Source: Tipula vernalis (lineage: Eukaryota > Arthropoda > Insecta > Diptera > Tipulidae). Taken from it: DNA of 64,000 nt. The position numbers and the translations under genes were made by a program. The DNA lies in the NCBI GenBank assembly GCA_958295665.1, contig OY282558.1:310344092-310408091 (forward strand), given 5' to 3'. Shown here in pieces: positions 1-8,699 of this stretch. Below the pieces are notes generated by a model. The model had not been told where the DNA came from, searched no databases, and saw only the letters and a program-made list of their open reading frames with translations. Numbering within the stretch: position 1 is the first letter of the stretch; every line of letters starts with the position of its first letter.

Positions 1-393
1 TTGTTAGATTGTGGAACTTCATCATATTGATTATTTAAATCAATAATTTTAAATTGCTTCTTTTGGGTGCAGGCCATTTCTGAATCCGAGTTTGAAAATA
101 TTTCAAACATCCTTTCACGTTTTTTTGCTTCACTGAGAGTTTCTGAAAATATTGGTCAACAAAATTTACTAAAATGTTAAGTTTTAATAAAATGTTAACT
201 CACGTATATTATTTTGTAATAGTTTAAATGGGTATTTTTGCCAAGTGTCTTTTGGGGCTGCATTTGTTTCCAGAAGTCTTTTAATATTTTTGTTGTCTGG
301 CCAGAAGACATTTGTTCCTTTTATCCAGTTTTTACAAACGATAGAAACCTCTTTTTCATTATTCCTATCGGTAGTTTCGACAATCGCATACAT
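1..393 (-). CDS. second gene of the EnSpm-like element, two exons, runs off the window
   Basis: Two exons on the minus strand. Exon 1 is 393 down to 204 and starts at an ATG; it is followed by a GTGAGT donor. Exon 2 begins at 142 after an ATATTTTCAG acceptor and stays open to base 1, in frame across the 61-bp intron. Exon 1 starts MYAIVETTDRN and has the pattern of short acidic and hydrophobic N-terminus, a lysine/tryptophan stretch, a 'VFWPD' motif and 'DTWQKY'. I have seen this type of N-terminus in insect proteins that also carry DUF4806-like domains, but that link is from memory. It lies 153 bp downstream of the transposase on the same strand, so it may be a partner gene of the transposon. 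No stop interrupts it. Function is unknown, and the C-terminus lies outside the window. Confidence 0.6.
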
Positions 394-546
394 TTGATCT
401 TAAAATGTAAATGATCTATAATATAAAAACAACAGTACAAAATTAATTTTATGTAAAACTAACAATATGTGTTACACTCGAAGGAATCAACAAATTTGAA
501 CATAATTTACCTTAGGGACTAATTATTTTTTATATATCTTAGAGAT

Positions 547-2574
547 TCATGCATGAAGCAAAGGAAAATATGCCCTAACATTTTCACCTTCAACCTCCAT
601 CGCAAATAATTTTTTTAGTGGTTCTTCAACCTTCCAATATTTTTGCTCATCTAACAATAAGTTAGACTCAAATATGTCTAATTTCTCCGATGAAATAGGG
701 AGACTAAATAAACTTCTTTTTCCAATGGCTTCTGAACCGAAAATATATAAACTACTTTCCATTTTAGTGGCATGGATAAACTGTATAATGTTATTCTGTG
801 GAGTTAAAATCCAACAGTCCCGCTTACTATTATTTATTCTATAATCCTTAAAAATGATTTCTTTGTAGATGGTTATTGTACTACCACTAGTTTTTATATT
901 CGTTTTGCGTTTCAATATGGGAAACTCAATATCATTATCTACTTTTACTTCTGGAATGTCATTTAATTCCATCAAACGATTATAAATCTGAGACAGTGGT
1001 TGGCTATTCTTGCGTAATAAGGATTTAATTTGGAACATGAAACTTTCGAACGGAAAGGAGCTAAACAAGTTGAGTTTTCCAATTTTATTAACATCTTCTG
1101 GTAAATGTTATAGTGCATGTATATTAAATACCAAATGATGCGATGCATACAAAACTTTTATTCCAGTAATAAATTCATTTAACATTGTTTGGCTTAAGTT
1201 AATCAAAGGCTTTGGTAAATTATTAGTGGAGAGTAACCGAATTGCCACATGTAACAATAAAAAGTGATTGTACTTATCATTTGATAATACATCACGCAAA
1301 ACCAATGGTGAAGCATATAGTAAAATGCATCTATATTCAGTACCTTTAAAATATGACAATTGCGATAGGGGCCTTATTTTACGTTGAAATTCACTTGGTT
1401 GTGTGATGGCAATTGATTTTAAACTGTTTGAAATTTTTTCTATTTGATATGAAGATAAAAGAGATTCAGATGTGCCAACCATCCACATACGTAAAAATCT
1501 TTTCATTACTCCTAAACATACGACGTGTAGATAATCATAAGGAAATTGATCTACCATATTTATGGGGAGTTCTTCTAAAATGGAAGTAGTGTTATGGTGG
1601 GTTTCGTCAGATTTACTTCGGAAAGATTCGTTCGTCCTTCTGGTTGCTCCGTTTTCAGGAAACGTCATTCGATTTTTAATATGCTCGCCCTCTTGTGTGC
1701 ATCTATTGCATCCAAAATATGCTGTGTGAGATTTAATTCCCAAAATACTGGATCTGGCTGGTGTGTCGCAAATAAAATTACCAATTGTTATGTTGATTGC
1801 ATTACTTTTATAACTGAAATTAGAGCACAAATCTGTTAATTCGTTAACAAATGGTCGTAGAAATTCATTAAACTCTTTAGGCTTGTTAAACCCGTGATAG
1901 ATGCCTATAACGAAGATACTTTTACTTATGGATGATTTTCCCAATATAGTCCAAAAACAACTATTTGAGCTCTTACTAATCGGCAAACCATCTATATTAA
2001 AATCGATTAAGATTTTTTTTGGCAGATGTTCAATATTTGCTAAAATTTTCTCTAGTGCTAATTGAATTCCCACGTGAACATATCTTCCTGGGTTTACATC
2101 TACAATTGTTTTGTCATTAGGTGTATTTAACACCGTACGGCTATCTACTGGTAATCGGGGATATCCATGCGATTTAAAAAATTTTAACATTTCATTAAGA
2201 GCTGTCATTTTGATGTTATTGTGTAAGGCCCACGACCTTAGAAACATTAATAACTCTGTAGTATTTACTTTTTTCGACGAAGTTTCTGAGTCATCAATAT
2301 AAATTGTGGTATCATCATTTAGATTATATCGATCATTATAATCATTATCGTAGTCCAATAAATATTCTGCATCATCCTCGCTTTCGAAAATAGTTTCTTG
2401 GTTTATTTCATATTTAGGGACTTTACTACTGCTAAGATGAATATTTGTTTCGGATATATTTTTTTGTTGCGGAAGTATTTCAAGGAAATTTCCAACACGA
2501 CTTTTCCCTCTAATTAAGCGACGCTTAAAGGAATTACGCTTAAGCTCGAGTATGAATTTTCTATATCCAGGCAT
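547..2574 (-). pseudogene. EnSpm/CACTA-like transposase, one in-frame stop
   Basis: One reading frame of 676 codons on the minus strand is broken only by a TAA at 1110-1108. The N-terminal piece of 488 residues starts MPGYRKFILELKRN, and the C-terminal piece of about 186 residues continues in the same frame without an indel. Motifs typical of Transposase_21/EnSpm-like proteins in animals are visible: 'IDFNIDGLPISKSS', 'CDTPARSSILGIKSH' followed by a CNRC zinc-binding pair, and 'DYLHVVCLGVMKRFL'. After the stop, 'LFSSFPFESFMFQIKSL' is the usual C-terminal block. An acidic low-complexity stretch (about residues 65-95) precedes the core. It would act as a DNA transposase in the nucleus. A related, more decayed copy lies at 54457-55400. 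Family assignment is from motif recognition. Confidence 0.75.
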
Positions 2575-3590
2575 CCTAATGGAGGAAATAAATGCAAAGC
2601 AAAAATTAGAGCACGGAATAACTGGATGTTTTAATTAAAACACGATAATATGTACAATCAGTTTAATAATTATTGGAAAATACTTCAAAAATTATTAAAC
2701 ATTGAATTACAATTATCGTGATACTGGGTCCTAAGCACAAGAGTGAAATCGTCAACAACAAAACTAACAGCCAATTGCTTATGTTTCGTCCGTGTATGCG
2801 TTAAGATTTTATTAAATGAATTTATTGAAGTTAATTAAGACATCGCGAAACACAAAAATATTTTTTCACTATAAACAGAAACCATTTAAACGTTAACATT
2901 AACAATTTAAAATTAAAACACCAAATAATTAAACTGTACACATAAGTCGCGGCCATATTGTAACTTTGTTGTTTTTGTACCGCACCAAGAGAAAATTATT
3001 TTGTGTTTAGTGTTTCACTTAATTCCATTGACTGCCGATAAAAATAAAATTTAAATTTACACACCTTTATTATGACACTAAATTTTTAATTATTAAATAT
3101 TTAACTTTTAAACTTTTATATTTAACTTTTTTTTTTTTACAATAATTTATTTCTTATGAAATTGTCAAATTGATGTTTCTTCAAAGGCGTATAAATGTGA
3201 ACTGCACCGAATACGTTTATTTAAATGAAATAATAAAATTAAAACGTGGTCTTGAACAATTCTAAGTCGAAAATGACCGTAATTAGTACGTCGTATCCCG
3301 AATTACGGACAAATTCGTCTCTTTCGAGTAATAGCTGTCCTTATTCGTTTCTATTTGGTATTTAACATTTCAATTGACAGTCTGTTTCGTCTTTTTATTT
3401 TATTTTGTGATCCAATTTAAAGTCAATTCCGTCTCTTTTAAGTTTACTTGGATTTTTTTAAATTAAGCGTTAGACATTTCCGTCTCTAACAGATTTTCTC
3501 GTCTCTTTTAGAGACGGAAATGTCGCGATGGACGAAAACTGTTTTACGGGATAAGTATCATTTTTATGTTGTTGAATGTTGACAAGGATT
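2575..3590. other. non-coding 5' part of the EnSpm-like element and its flank
   Basis: No gene is visible. The stretch upstream of the transposase start is AT-rich. From about 3300 to 3520 a short motif (CGTCTCTTTTA and variants) recurs at least five times, in both orientations. Clusters of short subterminal repeats are known from EnSpm/CACTA elements, so the element end is probably near 3530, but I could not define a terminal inverted repeat because its partner would lie outside the window. Confidence 0.4.
3473..3524. repeat. perfect 17-bp inverted repeat
   Basis: GACATTTCCGTCTCTAA at 3473-3489 is matched by its exact reverse complement at 3508-3524, with an 18-bp spacer. It sits at the end of the subterminal repeat cluster and would form a stable hairpin. 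Confidence 0.85.
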
Positions 3591-3639
3591 TAAATAACCC
3601 AAGTGGAGGTGCTATGGTTAAATATACTACTCAGTTTGA

Positions 3640-4640
3640 CTTAGTTAGAAAAGAGTGTTGAATTACGTTAATAACTTAAGTATTGCGAATTTAAAGTGGG
3701 ATGAGTTTCTGGGGGAAAATAACCTATTCAATAATAGCTCGCACCTATCGGATGGTGCAGCCAGTGGCCTCATACAAGAACTATTGATGTTCACATGAAA
3801 TCGTTACGCTTTGTAAAGAAAGACTCTTTAGACCTATAAAAGCAAAGGAAGCTAATGTTTTTATGATTAAACGATACAGAACTATTAAGCAACTTATTAA
3901 AATTAAATGGAAAGAGGCAAAAAGAATTTATATGGTAGCAAATTTTCAAAAAAAATATTAGTAATTCGCGTAATATGTGGAAGCTTATTAACACTTCTAA
4001 AAAGCAAGGTTCCTAATAGATACTGCATTTCAATCTATCACTTATAAAGGCATAATTTATTTAACTGATAAAGATAAAGCTGATGCGTTAAATGATTTTT
4101 TGGTCATGGTAGCTAAAGACTTAAATGACCAATGTAACTTTGATTCCGTTCATGAAATGAAGTCAACACAAATGTATTGTCAAATTTGAGGGAGATTTTT
4201 GTTTTTGATCATTGTTCGGATGAGGAAATTTTTCTCTTGATTCATGGTCTCAACAATTCTGCTGCACCGGGTTATGAAAAATTTACCTCGAAATTAATCA
4301 AGACAATGATGGTGGAGCTAGCTCCGATTATTAAGCATCTTATTAATGAATGAATTAATGATGAACTTAAAGTTGCTCGAGTTATACCTATTTATAAAAA
4401 AGAACGGGCTAAGAATGTACCTAGTAATTACAGACCTACATATATCTGTCCTCCCGGTGTTATCTAAAATCTTTGAACAGGTTTTAAAGTCCAGACTTGA
4501 ACAACATATAATTATTATTAAATTTATTGCTAACCATCAGCTTGTTTGAATTTAGTTGAACTGCTTTTATGGCAACATTGAATCAAAGAAGAAAACTTCG
4601 GTTCTGTTAATTAACATGAAAAAAGCATTTGGTAGTTAAC
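3640..4640 (+). pseudogene. non-LTR retrotransposon reverse transcriptase, decayed
   Basis: Translations in several plus-strand frames give pieces of a LINE pol. About 3690-4010 gives 'KWKEAKRIYMV' and 'NMWKLINTS', the linker between endonuclease and reverse transcriptase. About 4375-4555 gives 'ARVIPIYKK', then 'ISVLPVLSKIFEQVLKSRL' and 'ANHQL', the conserved early reverse-transcriptase block. Many stops and frame changes interrupt it and no catalytic YADD is left. It abuts the Gypsy element at about 4690. The clade cannot be settled; Jockey or CR1-like is most likely. Confidence 0.7.
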
Positions 4641-4696
4641 CATGGGATACTACTTCGGAAGCCAAATAAAAATAGTGTAAAAGGTCGGTCAAAATA

Positions 4697-4834
4697 GGAA
4701 ATGTATTCGGTGCGGCAAACCGGATCATTTAGCCAACAAATGCACATTCATAAATGCAAATTGCAATTTCTGCAAACAAAAAGGTCATTTAGAAAGAGTT
4801 TGCATGAAAAAAAAACAAATGCGAAGCACATCAA
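4697..4834 (+). pseudogene. Gag C-terminal zinc knuckles of the Gypsy element
   Basis: Two CCHC knuckles are readable: 'CIRCGKPDHLANKC' and 'CNFCKQKGHLERVC', both with the C-x2-C-x4-H-x4-C spacing used by nucleocapsid domains to bind RNA. They end just before the protease part of the long ORF and lie in a different reading frame from it, as is common at a gag-pol junction. The rest of gag is missing. Confidence 0.8.
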
Positions 4835-7735
4835 TTGGAAGAAGTTCAAAATAATATGCAGATCAGTGAAATTTTGCTCATTGAAAATAAAAATGATCTT
4901 CGGAATAAATATTTTTACGATTTGAAAATCAATGATATTCCTTTTACATTTGAAATAGATACCGGTAGTCCAGTTACGATTATTAATTTGGACGATGCAC
5001 GTCGATATTTTAGTTCATTGATTTTACAACCCAACGATACAGAATTGGAAAGTTACACCGAAGCCAGACTGGACATATTGGGATTCACTTACGTCAAGGT
5101 TGAAACCGACGAATTACACACAGATTTGAAACTGTACATTGCTCGATCACGACGAAATCCATTGTTGGGACGTGAATGGCTAAGACAAATTAAATTGGAT
5201 TGGGCCAAGATTTTTAAGCAGTTTCAACAGGAACAGAAGGGGGAAGTAAGTACATTGCAATCAAATATACATGCTGCAATAAAATACGAAAAATTATTTT
5301 CAAATACAATGGGTTGCATCACTGGTTTTAAAGCACGTTTACACGTGAAAAGTAATGCCGTTCCAGTGTTCATAAAGGCACGTCGGGTTCCATTTCCATT
5401 AATGCAATCAGTGGAAAAGGAATTGGATAAATTAGTTGAGGACGATATTATGGAAAAAGTGGACACTAGCAATTGGGCTACACCAGTTGTGTATGTGCGC
5501 AAAGCGAATAATCGAGTTCGTATATGCGGCGACTACAAAGTGACAATCAATCCATGGTTAGAAATCGATGAATACCCATTGCCATCTATTGATGAATTGT
5601 TTGCGTTTATGGCCGGTGGCGAGAAGTTTTCAAAAATCGATTTGTCAAATGCATATTTACAATTGGAAATACATCCAGATGACAGAAAATTGCTTACCTT
5701 AAACACACATAAAGGATTGTATCGTCCTAAACGTTTAATGTTTGGGGTGGCTTCTGCTCCAGCGAAATGGCAAAAATACATGGAACAATTATTAAGAGAC
5801 ATTGATGGCGTAGTTGTATTTTTGGATGATATTAAAATCACTGCTCCTGATGATATTACACATTTGCTACGTTTACAAGAGGTTTTCAAAAGATTAAGTG
5901 AAATGAATATGCGGGTGAATTTGGACAAATCGGAATTTATGAAGGACCGAATTGAATATTGTGGATATTTAATTGATCGCCACGGTATTCATAAAATGTC
6001 AAGTAAAATGGATGCCATACAACAGATGAAACGTCCTACATCAAAGGAAGAAGTGCGATCATTTGTCGGCTTAATAAATTACTACGGTCGATTTGTGCAG
6101 AATTTAAGTACAATGCTACATCCATTGTACAATTTAATAAAAGATGGTGTTGAGTTTAAGTGGAATACAACCTGCGAAAAAGCGTTTATCGATGCGAAAA
6201 ATGTCATGCAATCGGATACAGTTTTGGTTCATTACAATCCAAAATTACCACTAGTGTTAGCGGTTGATGCAAGTCCGTACGGTGTAGGGGCTGTGTTGAG
6301 TCATACATTTTTAGATGGCACAAAGAGGCCAATTCAATATGCATCACAAACGTTATCCGATGTTCAAAACGATACAGTCAAATCGATCGTGAGGCATATG
6401 CAATTATTTTTGGTTAGTATTATATATTATATTATATTATATATATTTTATCAGTACATTTTTGGCAGAAAATTTACATTGTGTACGGACAACAAACCGA
6501 TTGCTCAAATCATTTCACCGAACGCAAGTTTACCTGTACTATCTACTACAAGAATGCAACACTACGCTATATTCTTAAGTTCATTTGATTACGTGTTACG
6601 GCATAAAAAATCAAATGAAAATGCAAATGCTGACGCGATGTCTCGATTACAAGTTCCGAATACAACCAATACAATCGAAGAAACAGATGTAATCGAAATT
6701 AATGCAATCGAAAATTTGCCAGTGACTACAATCGAACTTGGTGAAGCTACAAAAAAGGATCCGACCGTGAAAAATTTAATACATGCGTTGAAAATTGGTC
6801 GTGAGTGCAATGGAACTGATCGTTTTGGTATCAATCAAACTGAATTTACATTACAACAGGATTGTCTAATGCGTGGTATACGTGTGTACGTACCAACGGA
6901 ATTACGAAAGCAAGTGTTGGATGAATTACACACTGCACATTTTGGTATGACTAAAATGAAGGCATTGGCAAGAGGCTATTGCTGGTGGAATAATATGGAC
7001 AAAGAAATTGAAGAAATGGTGATAAATTGTAATTTGTGTCAATCACATCGTGCTCAACCGAGTAAATTACATCCAGCCCATTGTTGGGAAACGCCAACAA
7101 AACCATTTCAACGTGTGCATGGGGATTTTGCGGGACCTATACACGGACAATATTTATTCGTGTTGGTCGATGCGTATACAAAATGGCCAGAAGTTCATAT
7201 TTTGCCGAATATTACTGCGGATACAACCATTCAAACATGTCGGGAAATTTTCTCAACATTTGGTATTCCATCAGTTTTTGTTAGTGATTGGGGTACGCAA
7301 TTTGTATCGCATGAATTCAAAAATTTTTTACAATCAAATGGTATCCAACATAAACAAGGCGCACCATATCATCCGAGTACGAATGGACAAGCAGAAATTT
7401 ACGTGAAAATGATTAAAGACAAACTAAAAACTATTAAAGCTAAACGAAGTGATTTACGAATGGCAGTTGCAAATATTTTGTTGTCTTACAGGCGAAGTAT
7501 ACATCCTGCTATTAGTCGCTCACCATCAATGCTTATGTTTGGTCGACAAATACGTTCCCGTTTAGATCTAATGATGCCAGTCGAAAAACAAATAAACAAA
7601 TCGCATGAATGCAATCAACCAAAACCGAAATTGAATATTGCCGATCGTGTTGCTGAGCGTGATTATTTATCTAAAAACAAATGGCAATTCGGCAGGATCA
7701 TCGACAAAGTGGGTGTTTTACATTTTCAAGGATGA
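4835..7735 (+). CDS. Gypsy pol polyprotein (protease, RT, RNase H, integrase), damaged
   Basis: A 966-codon ORF. An aspartic protease motif (DTG at residues 42-44) comes first. The reverse transcriptase follows, with a VVFLDD active-site box (aspartates at about 330-331). RNase H begins at 'DASPYGVGAVL'. The integrase has an HHCC-like zinc region and a DDE triad at about D764, D818 and E854; the second aspartate sits in SDWGTQF, where SDNGTQF is usual in the family. The RNase H core is damaged: between about 6368 and 6450 the reading frame leaves the family frame, and a TA-rich simple repeat (about 6419-6455) lies where conserved residues should be. The frame then returns. Pol copies the element's RNA into DNA and integrates it. 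The ORF stops at 7735 by a frameshift, with the true C-terminus in other frames. Confidence 0.88.
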   Translation: MEEVQNNMQISEILLIENKNDLRNKYFYDLKINDIPFTFEIDTGSPVTIINLDDARRYFSSLILQPNDTELESYTEARLDILGFTYVKVETDELHTDLKLYIARSRRNPLLGREWLRQIKLDWAKIFKQFQQEQKGEVSTLQSNIHAAIKYEKLFSNTMGCITGFKARLHVKSNAVPVFIKARRVPFPLMQSVEKELDKLVEDDIMEKVDTSNWATPVVYVRKANNRVRICGDYKVTINPWLEIDEYPLPSIDELFAFMAGGEKFSKIDLSNAYLQLEIHPDDRKLLTLNTHKGLYRPKRLMFGVASAPAKWQKYMEQLLRDIDGVVVFLDDIKITAPDDITHLLRLQEVFKRLSEMNMRVNLDKSEFMKDRIEYCGYLIDRHGIHKMSSKMDAIQQMKRPTSKEEVRSFVGLINYYGRFVQNLSTMLHPLYNLIKDGVEFKWNTTCEKAFIDAKNVMQSDTVLVHYNPKLPLVLAVDASPYGVGAVLSHTFLDGTKRPIQYASQTLSDVQNDTVKSIVRHMQLFLVSIIYYIILYIFYQYIFGRKFTLCTDNKPIAQIISPNASLPVLSTTRMQHYAIFLSSFDYVLRHKKSNENANADAMSRLQVPNTTNTIEETDVIEINAIENLPVTTIELGEATKKDPTVKNLIHALKIGRECNGTDRFGINQTEFTLQQDCLMRGIRVYVPTELRKQVLDELHTAHFGMTKMKALARGYCWWNNMDKEIEEMVINCNLCQSHRAQPSKLHPAHCWETPTKPFQRVHGDFAGPIHGQYLFVLVDAYTKWPEVHILPNITADTTIQTCREIFSTFGIPSVFVSDWGTQFVSHEFKNFLQSNGIQHKQGAPYHPSTNGQAEIYVKMIKDKLKTIKAKRSDLRMAVANILLSYRRSIHPAISRSPSMLMFGRQIRSRLDLMMPVEKQINKSHECNQPKPKLNIADRVAERDYLSKNKWQFGRIIDKVGVLHFQG

Positions 7736-8077
7736 TGGTCGTGAGTGGAAGCGACACATTGAACAAATACGAAAAGTTGGTGATAATTTGCAACCATTAC
7801 CTGGTATTCAACAAGATCTCGATGATTTGATACAAAATCAAAATACAACAGATCAACAAAATAATGTAAAAACACAGCCATCTATGCAAAATGATAATTC
7901 AACAACCGAAAATGAATCATCAAACATTCCTACAGAAATCCCAAATACATCGATACCATCTACAACACAGGCAACAGTCGTTTTAGGAATGACAAGTGGA
8001 ATTGTGCAAACGGAGGCTCAGTAGAGTTGCGGCGATCCACACGACAACGAAAGGCGCCGAAACGTTTAGATTGCTAA
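7700..8077 (+). pseudogene. C-terminal tail of Gypsy pol in shifted frames
   Basis: Directly after the main ORF loses frame, another frame gives 'KDDGREWKRHIEQIRKVG', the conserved block after the integrase core, then a Gln/Asn/Thr/Ser-rich spacer. A second shift near 8020 leads into 'RRSTRQRKAPKRLDC' and a stop at 8075-8077, a basic tail of the kind that often ends insect Gypsy pol. At least two indels therefore separate the pieces. Confidence 0.75.
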
Positions 8078-8120
8078 CATACAAAAGGTACGAAATTATA
8101 TTCACAGAAGAATTACTTGC

Positions 8121-8132
8121 GATGGGAAGAGC
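8121..8132 (+). promoter_or_regulatory. polypurine tract of the Gypsy element
   Basis: GATGGGAAGAGC lies immediately before the LTR start and is almost all purine, as expected for the plus-strand primer site. Confidence 0.65.
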
Positions 8133-8312
8133 TGTTATATCTTAACCACCAGTGTAAACTCATCATGTAAAACCATTAGTGTAAAGACGATTGATAGCTA
8201 TATTCATTCCAAACATACATATACTTTTTTGTACGCCATTATAATAAAGAGAGTCAGTCAGCAATCCCAGTTAATATACTGCGTTTTTTACTTATCTACA
8301 AAATACATAACA
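8133..8312 (+). repeat. 3' LTR of the Gypsy element
   Basis: The 180-bp segment starts TGTTAT and ends ATAACA, giving a 6-bp inverted terminus of TG...CA type. It contains an AATAAA poly(A) signal near 8241. It follows the polypurine tract directly. No second copy is in the window, so its limits rest on termini and position only. Confidence 0.65.
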
Positions 8313-8640
8313 CTAGGGAATAGATCCCCTGTAGGCCGAGAGACAGGGTGTGGATCCCTTTGGAGCCTAGCGATCCAAAGGTGATACTCCAGTTACTGCA
8401 GGTTGGTAACCAAGATTTGCCAACGCAGAACTGTAAAGTTGACAAGCTCGAGGGGCTAAAAAAGGCTGACTACAGACTACCTACTTCGATAGGTTAGAAA
8501 AGTTAGAAGTAGAAAACAAATATATTAATACAGTTAAAGAGATTGAGTGTAGCAAAAACGTCAAGTTTTAAGTGAATGAGTGAAGTAAAAGCTTTTTATT
8601 GTCACTTAAATCTAGTTAAACAGAAAATAAATATTTAAAA
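8313..8640. other. stretch without recognised gene
   Basis: It lies between the Gypsy LTR and the BEL/Pao remnant. The first 160 bp are less AT-rich than the surroundings and may be leader sequence of another element. No ORF or RNA gene was recognised. Confidence 0.4.
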
Positions 8641-8699
8641 AATTAGAAAAACTACTTCGAAGTTTCTGATAGCTGGAGTCAATTGTCCCAAGAAACAAT

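Larger units (their letters stand above)
4690..8312 (+). mobile_element. Gypsy-type LTR retrotransposon, 5'-truncated, with 3' LTR
   Basis: The element runs from a partial gag end (zinc knuckles) through protease, reverse transcriptase, RNase H and integrase to a polypurine tract and a 180-bp 3' LTR. No 5' LTR or gag body is present, and the sequence before 4690 belongs to a non-LTR element. The copy is therefore truncated, by recombination or by a second insertion. Two frameshifts in the RNase H region and others near the 3' end of pol make it unlikely to be autonomous. Confidence 0.9.

Noticed and set aside
5224..5928. Minus-strand ORFs of 92 and 131 codons
   Set aside because: Antisense shadows of the Gypsy pol.
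8313..8470. Possible structured RNA in the less AT-rich stretch
   Set aside because: No tRNA, 5S or snRNA pattern fitted; left as unexplained sequence.
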